64,000 nucleotides of DNA from JAJCYK01 sp965212195. GTDB lineage: Bacteria > Bacteroidota > Bacteroidia > Cytophagales > Cyclobacteriaceae. Positions 56,333 to 64,000 of the stretch are shown here, in pieces. Under the pieces are notes generated by a model, which made no database searches, was not told where the DNA came from, and saw only the letters and a program-made list of their open reading frames with translations. The first letter of the stretch is position 1. The number at the start of each line of letters is the position of its first letter. A program made the translations under genes and the position numbers. The stretch covers positions 266,416-330,415 of the forward strand of contig CBDBUW010000011.1 of the NCBI GenBank assembly GCA_965212195.1, in the 5' to 3' direction.

Positions 56333-57037
56333 ATGAAGCTCGCTTTAATGCAACCGTATTTTTTCCCTTATCTGGGATATTTTCAGTTGATCCATTCAGT
56401 GGATCGATTTGTCTTTTATGACGATGTCAATTTTATTAAGGGGGGCTGGATCAATCGCAATCGTATATTGGTCAATAAACAAGCCTACCTGTTTTCATTG
56501 CCCTTGAAAGAGGCCAGCCCATATAAACAGATCAACGAGATTCTCTTGGATGAGGCCAAAATGGACCGTTGGTCTGAAAAATTTATGATGACCTTGGAAC
56601 AGAGCTACAAAAAAGCCCCAGGGTTGGACCAAACCATGCAAATAGTGGAATCAGTTTTAAGCCAGAGTTATTCCAGTGTTGGAGATATAGCCAAGCAGAG
56701 CATTTTAAGTGTAGCAAAAGCCCTGGATTTAAAAACTGAAATGGTACCCTCCTCCATTGAATATCAGAATGAGCAGCTTAGCGGAACGGCACGGGTACTG
56801 GATATTTGCCTGCAAAATCGATGCAGTGAATATATTAATGTGATGGCCGGCCGGGATCTGTATGAAAAAGGTCAATTCGCCGCAAAAAACATCCAGCTTC
56901 ACTTTCTGAGCCCAAAGCTTACTCCCTATCAACAAAACTCCCCGGATCATGTGCCGGCACTGTCCATTGTTGATGTATTGATGTTTAACCCCCTGGGAAA
57001 GGTGGTTGAAATGCTGGATAAATACGAATTGGTATGA
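56333..57037 (+). CDS. WbqC-like protein
   Basis: I start at the Met at 56333 (MKLALMQPYFFPYLGYFQLI), one base after the upstream stop; an ATG at 56324 would overlap. The 234-residue protein has the WbqC-family marks DRFVFYDDVNFIKGGWINRNRIL, SLPLKEASPYKQINEI and YINVMAGRDLYEK. Members sit next to sugar aminotransferases in O-antigen loci. Their reaction is not established to my knowledge; a role in acylating the amino sugar is often proposed. The stop overlaps the next start (ATGA). Confidence 0.85.
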   Translation: MKLALMQPYFFPYLGYFQLIHSVDRFVFYDDVNFIKGGWINRNRILVNKQAYLFSLPLKEASPYKQINEILLDEAKMDRWSEKFMMTLEQSYKKAPGLDQTMQIVESVLSQSYSSVGDIAKQSILSVAKALDLKTEMVPSSIEYQNEQLSGTARVLDICLQNRCSEYINVMAGRDLYEKGQFAAKNIQLHFLSPKLTPYQQNSPDHVPALSIVDVLMFNPLGKVVEMLDKYELV

Positions 57038-58005
57038 ACCACATTGGAGGATATTTCGGACTTGAAAAACGGCATAGCTGCTCCCGTTTTCACCAGACCT
57101 TTGCATTGAAAAACGGCAGGGCTGCCCTGAACTTTATTATTCAAACCTTGCAACCTCAAAAGATCCATCTGCCGTTTTATGCTTGTGATGCCCTTTTAGA
57201 GCCCATACGGCTCCATAAAATACCCTTTCAATTCTATGCCATCAATGAACAACTGGAATTGACCCGCTTACCAAAACTGGAGCAGGGAGAATACCTTATT
57301 TATATTAATTATTTGGACCTGAAGCGGGATTATAGTCAGGAATTGAGCGATCGATACGGAGAATCATTGATCCTCGACAGTACCCAGGCTTTTTTTCACA
57401 AGGGTAACGGCCTGTCGTGGTTATTCAATTCAGCCAGGAAATTTTTTGGGGTCCCCGACGGCTCATATCTATACTGTCCTCAGCATTTGAATATCAGTCT
57501 TCCGGACTTACCCTCCAATAAAAATCCGATGATTGATCATTTGATCTTAAGAGATCAGGGGAAGGTTCAACAAGGATATGAGGCTTTTAAATTAAGTGAA
57601 TCTCTTCAAGATTCCCAGATTATGGGGATTTCCGAATTTAGCGCGGATGTATTGTCGCACCTTGATTATGAAGATGTCACTACTCGAAGAAGAAATAATT
57701 ACCGATATTATGAGCAAAAGGTAGCAGATAGCAATTTAATTTCACTTGAGTTGAATGATGAAGCGGTTCCCTATTTTTACCCTTATCTGCTGGAGGGGGC
57801 TGTTGAAAAAGAGCTGTTCTTCCAACATAGAATATACATTCCCACCTTTTGGAATGAATGTTTACATCGGGAAGTTCAACGGAAAGATTATCCAATGGCT
57901 TACAGGCTTACTGAAGATCTTTTACTATTGCCGATTGATCATCGCTATGAAAAAGAGGATATTGATCGGGTAATTGGCGTTTTAAAAAGCACACATGGAC
58001 CATAG
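57034..58005 (+). CDS. PLP-transferase-fold protein of unknown role, paired with WbqC
   Basis: A 323-residue protein with a distant DegT-like fold. It opens MNHIGGYFGLEKR, then ALKNGRAALNFIIQTLQ, LPFYACDALLEPI, LIYINYLDLKRDYS, ILDSTQAFFHKG and a possible Schiff-base Lys in NSARKFFGVPDGSYLYC. The small C-terminal domain is intact. It is too diverged to name a reaction, but Lys and the cofactor Asp (ILDSTQ) are kept. Coupling to the WbqC gene by ATGA and to the next sulfotransferase by an 11-base overlap suggests the same pathway. Confidence 0.75.
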   Translation: MNHIGGYFGLEKRHSCSRFHQTFALKNGRAALNFIIQTLQPQKIHLPFYACDALLEPIRLHKIPFQFYAINEQLELTRLPKLEQGEYLIYINYLDLKRDYSQELSDRYGESLILDSTQAFFHKGNGLSWLFNSARKFFGVPDGSYLYCPQHLNISLPDLPSNKNPMIDHLILRDQGKVQQGYEAFKLSESLQDSQIMGISEFSADVLSHLDYEDVTTRRRNNYRYYEQKVADSNLISLELNDEAVPYFYPYLLEGAVEKELFFQHRIYIPTFWNECLHREVQRKDYPMAYRLTEDLLLLPIDHRYEKEDIDRVIGVLKSTHGP

Positions 58006-58996
58006 TCGACGGGTTGGTAAGCACAAAAGAGACCAACGGTTTGAATTGTTGTTGGAAGAGCTCAATAATGAGCTAAAGTCAGCCCAGAGCACAGATGTAA
58101 AACCTCCTCCGGTTAACAAATATCCTATACTTTTCATTATGGGTTGTGCCCGCTCCGGAACTACGTTGTTTTCCCAATGGTTGGCTTCACTGGGTCATTT
58201 TTGCTACCCATCTAATTTTATTTCCCGGTTCTACAAGGCCCCCGGGATTGGTGCTAAAATTCAAAAATTGATGATTGATCTAGACCTCAAGGAAGAGATT
58301 CTGAGTATGGATCAGCGCCGGGTTCATTTCAATTCCGAACTCGGAAAAAGTAAAGGGTGGATGCAGCCTCATGAATTTTGGTATTTTTGGCGGCGCTTTT
58401 TCAAATTCGGAGATATTCAGCAACTGACCGAAGAACAGCTGGGAACTATTGACATAGAAAGGTTCCGGGCTGAACTGGCACAAATCGAGGAGGTTTTTGA
58501 CAGACCTTTAATGCTGAAAGGGATGATCCTGAATTGGCACGTACCGTATCTATATCAGTTTTTCAATAATTCGTTGTTTGTGCATATTCAAAGGGAGCCC
58601 GTGGCCAATATGCAATCATTGATCAGGGCAAGAGAAAGCTTTTTCAATTCCCCTGAAACATGGTACTCGTTTAAGCCTCCGGAATATCCGGAGCTAAAAG
58701 AGTGCAGCGTGGAAGAACAAGTAGCCGGCCAGGTGTATTATACCAATCAGGCGGTAGAACAGGGGTTATCTGCCATTCCCCCGGAGAATGGTTTACGGGT
58801 TAATTATGAGTCTTTTTGTAACGACCCGCAGGAAGTTTACCAACAGATATTCAAAAAATTTGAAGAGCTTGGCAATACTTTGGACGCTACATACAACGGA
58901 GCGACATCTTTCAGGGAAGCTTCTGCCAAGTTGGACCCTAGTGATATTCTGAGCATAGCATATGCTAAATATACGGGACCTCCTAAAGGCATATAG
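57995..58996 (+). CDS. second sulfotransferase family protein
   Basis: A 333-residue protein. After a charged N-terminal 45 residues, the 5'-phosphosulfate loop is ILFIMGCARSGTTLFSQWL and the 3'-phosphate segment is LFVHIQREPVANMQSLIRARE. It is not closely similar by eye to the sulfotransferase at 51.9 kb, so the two may act at different positions. It overlaps the upstream gene by 11 bases. The sulfate donor would be PAPS. Confidence 0.88.
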   Translation: MDHSRRVGKHKRDQRFELLLEELNNELKSAQSTDVKPPPVNKYPILFIMGCARSGTTLFSQWLASLGHFCYPSNFISRFYKAPGIGAKIQKLMIDLDLKEEILSMDQRRVHFNSELGKSKGWMQPHEFWYFWRRFFKFGDIQQLTEEQLGTIDIERFRAELAQIEEVFDRPLMLKGMILNWHVPYLYQFFNNSLFVHIQREPVANMQSLIRARESFFNSPETWYSFKPPEYPELKECSVEEQVAGQVYYTNQAVEQGLSAIPPENGLRVNYESFCNDPQEVYQQIFKKFEELGNTLDATYNGATSFREASAKLDPSDILSIAYAKYTGPPKGI

Positions 58997-59044
58997 AGGG
59001 ACGCTCCATTTTGAAAAAGTAGTAACTTGGAAAAAAATTCATAG

Positions 59045-59971
59045 GTGAAAGTATCGGTTTGCATTACTACCTATAATCATGCGCCTTACATCCGTCAAGC
59101 GTTGGACAGTGTACTTGGACAGAAGACGGACTTTGATTTTGAGGTAATCCTGGGAGAAGATGATTCCACTGACGGCACCCGGGAAATTGTAAAGGAGTAC
59201 GCCTCCCAATACCCCCAGATCCGCTTGTTTCTGAATGACCGTAAAAATGTCATCTACATCAATGGACGTCCCACCGGTAGATGGAACTTTATGAATAACC
59301 TTAAGCATGCCAAGGGGGAGTACGTGGCCTTATTGGATGGGGATGATTACTGGACCGACCCCTTGAAATTGCAAAAACAAGTGGATACCCTGGAGAGTAA
59401 TCCCGAATTCGTACTTTGCTGCCACAACGTTAGGGTGGTCACTGACGATGATGAAAAAGGTATGGTTCGCTACAAAAATGACCAGCCGGTGATGACGGTC
59501 AAGGACTTGATCCTGGAAAACAGGATCACCACTAATGCGGCACTTTTCAGGAATCACTTATTCAGTGAATTTCCCCCCTGGATGTGGGAAGAACCCAAAA
59601 TGGACTTTGCTCTTTTTGTTCTTATCGCCCAATATGGCCACATATATTACCTCAAGGACGTATCCAGCGTTTACAGGATCCATGGAGGAGGGGTTTATTC
59701 CACCTACAGCAGGCACGAAGATTTTGAATTGTCAGTAGCCTTTTTGAAAAGATTGGATCGATATTTCGACCGGAAATACCATGGCAGTGTAAAAGATGCT
59801 ATTGCCAACCGGCATTTTAGGCTGGCCGGTCACTACTTAAGGGCTGATCGACGTGCCTCGGCTTTAAAGTATTTAGTCCTGAGCTTTATCAAAAAGCCTT
59901 GGGGAGGGAAGGCATTTTCCAGCTACGATTTTAATGCAATGCTTTTCAGAATATTCTGGAAGCGCGAGTAG
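59045..59971 (+). CDS. family 2 glycosyltransferase
   Basis: A 308-residue GT-A enzyme that starts at GTG. It opens VSVCITTYNHAPYIRQALDS, continues EVILGEDDSTDGTREIV, and has the metal motif VALLDGDDYWTDPLKLQKQ. A C-terminal helical part lacks membrane spans, so it acts at the cytosolic face. It should add one sugar of the glycan repeat. It lies 48 bases after the sulfotransferase gene. Confidence 0.92.
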   Translation: MKVSVCITTYNHAPYIRQALDSVLGQKTDFDFEVILGEDDSTDGTREIVKEYASQYPQIRLFLNDRKNVIYINGRPTGRWNFMNNLKHAKGEYVALLDGDDYWTDPLKLQKQVDTLESNPEFVLCCHNVRVVTDDDEKGMVRYKNDQPVMTVKDLILENRITTNAALFRNHLFSEFPPWMWEEPKMDFALFVLIAQYGHIYYLKDVSSVYRIHGGGVYSTYSRHEDFELSVAFLKRLDRYFDRKYHGSVKDAIANRHFRLAGHYLRADRRASALKYLVLSFIKKPWGGKAFSSYDFNAMLFRIFWKRE

Positions 59972-60010
59972 GTGGGATTTTGTTGATATGATTAATTTGT
60001 TTTAAAAGTC

Positions 60011-60018
60011 TATTTTTG
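60011..60018 (+). promoter_or_regulatory. candidate Bacteroidota -7 element before the last glycan gene
   Basis: TATTTTTG followed by CA fits TAnnTTTG, 29 bases before the start at 60048. No good -33 at standard spacing was seen. Confidence 0.4.
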
Positions 60019-60047
60019 CAATCCTTGGGTTTGATGCAAAGTACTCC

Positions 60048-61211
60048 ATGACAGACATTATTAGAATTTTAGGCAATAAGTACATCGCACATCATTTCCG
60101 CAGAGTGCAATCAAAGCTTCCTTTTGAGGTCCGGTATACTGACAATTACGATCCCTGGCCTATTGTGAAAGAAAAACCATCTTTGGTGATTTGCTTTGAT
60201 GAACATTGGTGTGAATTGGGAAATGCTATTGGGGTGGTTAAGGACGCCGGTATCCCTACCCTGCAGGTGATGGATGGGATCTTGGAGTGGCGCAGAACCT
60301 GGGATTATACCCGCGACGGTCAACCTATAGACGGGATAGTGAATCCCTTGAATCAACCGGCATTTGCCGATGTTATCGGATGCCTGGGTACCCGGGACGC
60401 CCGCATATTAAATTCCTGGGGGAACCATGGAAAATGTGAGATGATAGGTGTACCCCGCTTCGACGATCTGGTTCAAGCTTATAACGGTAAAGAACCGGGA
60501 CCATATAAATCCCATCGCCATAGAATCATGGTAATGACTGCCAAAACTCCCGGATTCACAGAAAAACAGGTTGAAACCACCATTCAATCACTAAAAGATC
60601 TGAAGAATGCCCTGGAAACAGATTTTTCCCATATCGAAGTAGTGTGGCGCCTCACAAAAAATATTGAAGAGATGGTTGGGGTAGAGACCAAAATTGAGGA
60701 CCTAACCGGACAGGATTTACACAGTGTGCTGTCTGGGATCGATGCGGTCATTACGACACCTTCAACCGCCATGCTGGAATCTATGTTGTTCGATGTACCG
60801 GTATCATTGTTGGATTATCATAACTGTCCACATTATTTTGATGCGGCCTGGTGTATATCTGCCAAGGACCAGATTTCTCAGGTAGTTACTGAACTGCTGC
60901 AACCAGCTCAAGCCCGAATCGACTACCAACGGTATTTGCTTCAGGAGCAATTACAACTGGCGGAACCTGCTACCGATCGGTTGGCAAACCTGATAAAGCA
61001 TATGGTTGACCATTACAGGCAGCATGGCCATTTAAATGAACTCCAGCTTTTATATCCAGTAAGGCATTCCGAAGCCCAAATAATGCAGGGAAAATATCAG
61101 GCTTACTATCCGCAAATGTCCTATGTGGATGAATTGGAAGCCCAGGAACTTCGTGCACGTCTATCGGCGGCATTGGGGACTAACAAGGTGCTCTATCAGA
61201 AGATCCCATAA
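60048..61211 (+). CDS. GT-B-like capsule/teichoic-type transferase, possibly truncated at the junction
   Basis: A 387-residue cytosolic protein. The C-terminal half has VITTPSTAMLESMLFDVPVSLLDYHN, the donor-binding type segment seen in CDP-glycerol glycerophosphotransferases and polysialyltransferase-like GT-B folds. The N-terminal half has VICFDEHWCEL and LQVMDGILEWRRTWDY. I cannot name the donor. The stop at 61209-61211 falls within about 20 bases of the change to sponge-like DNA, so the true C-terminus may be cut and the last residues foreign. Confidence 0.7.
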   Translation: MTDIIRILGNKYIAHHFRRVQSKLPFEVRYTDNYDPWPIVKEKPSLVICFDEHWCELGNAIGVVKDAGIPTLQVMDGILEWRRTWDYTRDGQPIDGIVNPLNQPAFADVIGCLGTRDARILNSWGNHGKCEMIGVPRFDDLVQAYNGKEPGPYKSHRHRIMVMTAKTPGFTEKQVETTIQSLKDLKNALETDFSHIEVVWRLTKNIEEMVGVETKIEDLTGQDLHSVLSGIDAVITTPSTAMLESMLFDVPVSLLDYHNCPHYFDAAWCISAKDQISQVVTELLQPAQARIDYQRYLLQEQLQLAEPATDRLANLIKHMVDHYRQHGHLNELQLLYPVRHSEAQIMQGKYQAYYPQMSYVDELEAQELRARLSAALGTNKVLYQKIP

Positions 61212-61215
61212 TGTC
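61190..61215. other. junction between bacterial and sponge-like DNA
   Basis: To the left, dense bacterial glycan genes run in one direction. To the right, a minus-strand eukaryotic secreted-protein frame, introns and a microsatellite appear. The minus-strand eukaryotic frame stays open a few codons into bacterial text (to 61180), so the exact base cannot be fixed. No transposase, tRNA or long repeat marks the site, which favours an assembly join. Confidence 0.8.
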
Positions 61216-61436
61216 ACCGGCACCTACAAGGATCGGGCTTGTAAGACTGTCACTAATGCTGAGGGTGGAGAAATGAAACTCACTGCTTCCAAGAGTGACT
61301 GTTTGGTTTTTCTGGCTCATTAAGAAGAAACGAACCAAAGTCTTACTAGCAATTAACTCACTAATATTGGCATTCATTTTTTGCTGTAGAGACAATTGGC
61401 ATGATTCAGTCCATACTTTAGTAACCACCAAATTGT
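61212..61436 (-). CDS. continuation of the sponge-like secreted protein in a shifted frame
   Basis: This frame (seen as VWTESCQLSLQQKMNANISEL and NQTVTLGSSEFHFSTLSIS) follows directly from the exon at 61437-61877 but in another frame. The open stretch reaches upstream into INDDQDSGVLFSDIDN, so the shift lies near 61475-61490. It may be a sequencing slip, a short intron I cannot place, or a damaged copy. It runs into the junction and is cut there. Confidence 0.5.
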
Positions 61437-61877
61437 CTATGTCTGAGAAAAGTACGCCACTGTCTTGGTCATCATTAATTTTGGTGATACAAATTTCAGT
61501 CCAGTGATTTCAACTTCAACAAGGTTACTCACAGCAACGCTTGTTTGATTTAATAGCTGAATTACTACTGTAACTTCAGTACTAGGGTGTGCATGGCTAG
61601 GGGACATCTTGAACAAGGTCTTGCTATCTAATTGAAAAGTCTGAGCAGAAAGACTGTGCTCACCATTCAGGAAGAGGAGGGTAATGTTGTCATCTCCATC
61701 AAAGTGGTCCCTCTGTGCATACTCGTTGATAGTGAGACAAGGTGCTCTCGCAGGACAGTCAGGATTGGGAGAGTGAGGTGTGACATAGTACACAGCCCCA
61801 TTGCTCAAAGTAACATGTGGTGAGGGGAGTCCCCAGCACACAATCAAGGCGAGTAACCAAACACCGGCTGACCACAT
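61437..61877 (-). CDS. sponge-like secreted protein, N-terminal exon
   Basis: A signal peptide (MWSAGVWLLALIVCWGL) is followed by VYYVTPHSPNPDCPARAPCL and TINEYAQRDHFDGDDNITLL. The YVTP..NPDCP..PCLT phrase is typical of large secreted beta-helix proteins predicted in demosponge genomes. The frame reads 146 codons to a stop, but the last part probably belongs to another frame. This is eukaryotic text with no bacterial features. The gene is incomplete in this window. Confidence 0.65.
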   Translation of the reverse strand: MWSAGVWLLALIVCWGLPSPHVTLSNGAVYYVTPHSPNPDCPARAPCLTINEYAQRDHFDGDDNITLLFLNGEHSLSAQTFQLDSKTLFKMSPSHAHPSTEVTVVIQLLNQTSVAVSNLVEVEITGLKFVSPKLMMTKTVAYFSQT

Positions 61878-61984
61878 AAGCTTTGGCTACCACACTGAAC
61901 TGTCACAATGCAATAACCAGTTTATAGCCTTACCAAATTCACAGCAGTATCAATCCTGGCAAGGTGCTAGCTGGACAATAGTCT

Positions 61985-62712
61985 AGAAAATAATTTAAAG
62001 ACAACAGATAATAAACAAATACAGCTAGACTCAATCGTCTTACCTGTCTCTTATGCTATGTACATGTAGGGAGTCACCCAGTGCATCTTGCTGTCTAGCC
62101 AGACTGCCAGCTATCATGTGATTGTGAGTTGGACATGTGTACAATGGACATTGTTTAGTGTTATCATAGCACAAATAGCTATATCACTTACTATGCATGT
62201 AGTACCTTTTAAGGTCAGCAGCATTGTTGTAAGAGTTAGATATGTGAGTGTTTAAAAGTTGGATCTGATGTGTATGGTCATATGCACATGCCATGACAGT
62301 GGTATGGTGATCAGTTTTTTCCATGACAATGTACAGTCAGATCTGGAATAGAAAAACGACCCCTTGGCCAGTCAGGGTCCCTAGAGTCGTGATGACACTG
62401 GAGCACGAGCAATAGGATGGCATTCTACTACTACTGCTAGTACTCCTCATGCCAATTACTGCTCAAGTTACAACAATCACATCTCAAATAATTATAACTA
62501 AAAACTACAATTAATTTGTACTTGGTTGTTATTTAGTATAAATCTGATTTACCACATTTTAATGTAGTATTTTAGTGTAAGGTATACAAAAGAATTAATG
62601 ATTGAAGAGTACATGTACATGTACATGTCTATTCAAAATTTGATGCTTACATTTACCCTAATGAGTGCTGATAAATAAAATAATTTAATGGTCTTCCCTA
62701 ATGTTCTGAATA
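61985..62712. other. sponge-like intergenic DNA
   Basis: About 730 bases without a supported gene. The text is A+T rich, repetitive and unlike the bacterial part. A short GTACAT microsatellite is inside. Confidence 0.55.
62609..62628. repeat. GTACAT microsatellite
   Basis: Three full copies of GTACAT plus GT, a self-complementary repeat of a type common in animal intergenic DNA. Confidence 0.8.
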
Positions 62713-63073
62713 TTAGCTAGTAATCAATGTGAATGCAGTTATTTCAGGTTGGTAATAATGCCTAAATGGTAGCACATAATAGAATGACCCTGGGTTCACA
62801 TACACAAACACATCTGGTCTCGGCTCGTACAGTCCACAGAAGAAAGGATTGTAAAAATAGACAAGAGGAGCCATCGGGAAAAACTGCCCACCGTGAGTGT
62901 GACCGGACAGTACTAGTTGGACATCATCCCACATAATAACTTCTACAGCTGCCCACGGCTGATGGGCTAACACGATTGTAGGGACACCCTCAGATCGTCC
63001 AGACAAGGCAGCACGGAGATCCATACTATGAGGGCCATATCTAGAGAGAAGAGGAGCATGCTTATGGCTGTCT
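62713..63073 (-). CDS. eukaryotic metallophosphoesterase, last exon
   Basis: On the minus strand a TTTCCTAG acceptor leads to DSHKHAPLLSRYG, then TIVLAHQPWAAVEVIMWDDV and LVLSGHTHGGQFFPM, ending at a stop at 62713. AHQP and SGHTHGGQ are metal-site motifs 4 and 5 of the TMPPE/YkuE-type metallophosphoesterases. The split Arg codon (AG|A) joins the exon at 63466-63646 in phase, which confirms splicing of a eukaryotic gene. Confidence 0.75.
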
Positions 63074-63465
63074 CTAGGAAACATGATGTGTTTAAAGGCC
63101 AGAGAGAACTTGTAGGTTTCACAACAAGTCCAGAGATGTTTGGCAACCAATAATTAGGAATAATTATGTGCAAAGGTGTCATGTTCCCACATGCAGGACA
63201 CTTGCTAGTCTGCCTTAATCCAAACCCTCATACAATCTAAACACTTCCATCCACAAAGATATTCATGAAGTGCCTTGTTGAGGCTTCTACACTCAACAGT
63301 ACACACTTAATTAATTCTTCTTAATGGGTTCTGACTAGTAAGGTCTAATTAAAGAACACATGATTGGCAGGTTCTACATACAGGGAGTTGGAGTAATTCC
63401 ACAATCACAACTACTACATGCACATAGGTGACTGCTTCCATGCTGATTCCTTCTAACAGGCTAAC
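63074..63465 (-). other. intron of the eukaryotic metallophosphoesterase gene
   Basis: On the minus strand it begins GTTAGC after AAAAAG and ends TTTCCTAG, that is GT...AG, with length 392 and phase 2. It contains no open frame of note. It is the clearest single proof that this end of the window is not bacterial. Confidence 0.75.
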
Positions 63466-63646
63466 CTTTTTTTTCTTGTTTCGATGTCCTCAAGACCAGC
63501 CAGATACAACCCTCTGTCACATGACCTCGAGTCCGGGTCATGTGACCCAAACAAGCACAATCTCTCATTAACAAGAGGAGTTACATTAAACTGGGGTAAA
63601 GATTTAATCCAGGTGTCAACATCTCCCGTGTAGTACTCATGGTTAC
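63466..63646 (-). CDS. eukaryotic metallophosphoesterase, internal exon
   Basis: A 181-base exon between TTTCCTAG (acceptor) and GTTAGC (donor) on the minus strand. It encodes GNHEYYTGDVDTWIKSLPQF, then VTPLVNERLCLFG and RGLYLAGLEDIETRKK. GNHEYYTG is metal-site motif 3 of the family. The Gly codon is split (G|GT), so at least one more exon lies upstream, beyond 63646 and possibly outside the window. Confidence 0.75.
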
Positions 63647-64000
63647 CTAGGAAATGGAGTACCATACATACCATTCATATGGTAGGATAAAATTATGCAT
63701 ACATAAGTGAACAAAGCTGAACACACATCAATTTCATAGAGACAGCTATTTCAGGTGTAGCAAGTTCTATTGTGTACAAGTGCGGGCTCAGATATGTTCA
63801 AGTATTTGATTACTAACTTAATCACGTACATACTTGTGTGCACATGAAAGGTTTTGTTGTAATGTGTACTGCACCAGGAAACCACGCACACTGCTTAGTA
63901 TGGGTTACACGGTAACCACACATGCTGGAAGATACTGTATTCTATAGCTAATCTGGCTTTCAGTTCTTGCTACAAGGCCTTTGTGTGTCTTGTTAGCTCT
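63647..64000. other. sponge-like intron or intergenic DNA
   Basis: The upstream intron of the metallophosphoesterase gene starts here on the minus strand. I see no further exon with confidence. The text is A+T rich with many TG/CA steps. Confidence 0.45.

Overview
About 61.2 kb of this window is bacterial DNA and the last 2.8 kb looks like animal DNA, most likely from a marine sponge. The bacterial part reads as a Bacteroidota genome of the Cytophagia/Flavobacteriia kind. The evidence is a type IX secretion C-terminal signal, many lipoproteins, FadL-type and Omp85-type barrels, DUF1080, DUF4136 and DUF6807 proteins, an Rnf/Nqr-like FMN-binding lipoprotein, very weak Shine-Dalgarno sites, and promoter elements of the TAnnTTTG type. 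From about 61.21 kb the text changes to low coding density, introns, a microsatellite, a secreted protein with sponge-type phrases, and a spliced metallophosphoesterase gene. The likeliest reading is a host/symbiont chimeric contig from a sponge metagenome.

Layout. 0-21 kb is a mixed housekeeping and accessory region: a VOC protein, tRNA-Pro(CGG), a DUF6807 lipoprotein, an FMN-binding lipoprotein, a very large metallophosphoesterase/outer-membrane-barrel fusion, a cyclase/TPR regulator, a DoxX-like protein, a lipoprotein with three irregular heme motifs, a DUF1080/Gfo-Idh-MocA pair with a decayed GMC oxidoreductase between them, FadL, a DinB-like protein, bestrophin and a PagL-like lipid A deacylase. 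21.3-24.9 kb is a compact operon for exported sulfur oxidation: Tat-exported sulfite-oxidase-type molybdoenzyme, monoheme cytochrome, two-domain rhodanese lipoprotein and a sterol-desaturase-family protein. 24.9-27.5 kb holds an exported 5'-nucleotidase and an exported nucleoside phosphorylase, a plausible pair for harvesting extracellular nucleotides. 27.8-28.5 kb is a tRNA-Pro(TGG)/tRNA-Ser(GCT) pair whose 499-base spacer is filled exactly by a four-helix-bundle (S23/IVP) gene bounded by GC-rich inverted repeats. 28.6-37.6 kb carries a FocA/NirC transporter, cold-shock protein plus DEAD-box helicase, a desaturase, a repeat-built beta-helix lipoprotein, a thiolase and a barrel protein.

37.7-61.2 kb is one large surface-glycan locus. 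The first half makes uronic acid and pentose precursors (UDP-xylose synthase, UDP-glucuronate 4-epimerase, UDP-N-acetylhexosamine dehydrogenase), a LegC-type aminotransferase and NeuD-type acyltransferase beside KdsA, and the export machinery (Wza-like, Wzc-like BY-kinase, Wzx-like flippase). The second half, after a T9SS-secreted FG-GAP protein, is a translationally coupled run: sulfotransferase, NDP-hexose 2,3-dehydratase, Gfo/Idh 3-ketoreductase, DegT aminotransferase, WbqC-like protein, a PLP-fold protein, a second sulfotransferase, a GT2 and a GT-B-like protein that ends at the junction. Together they suggest a sulfated glycan containing a 2,4,6-trideoxy-4-amino sugar, plausibly a host-facing coat.

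Items most worth a second look are the S23 cassette between tRNAs, the host/symbiont junction, the sulfated deoxyamino-sugar locus, the apparently catalytically degraded phosphatase-barrel fusion, and the exact 186-residue beta-helix repeats with paired cysteines. All family assignments come from reading motifs; no database search was run.
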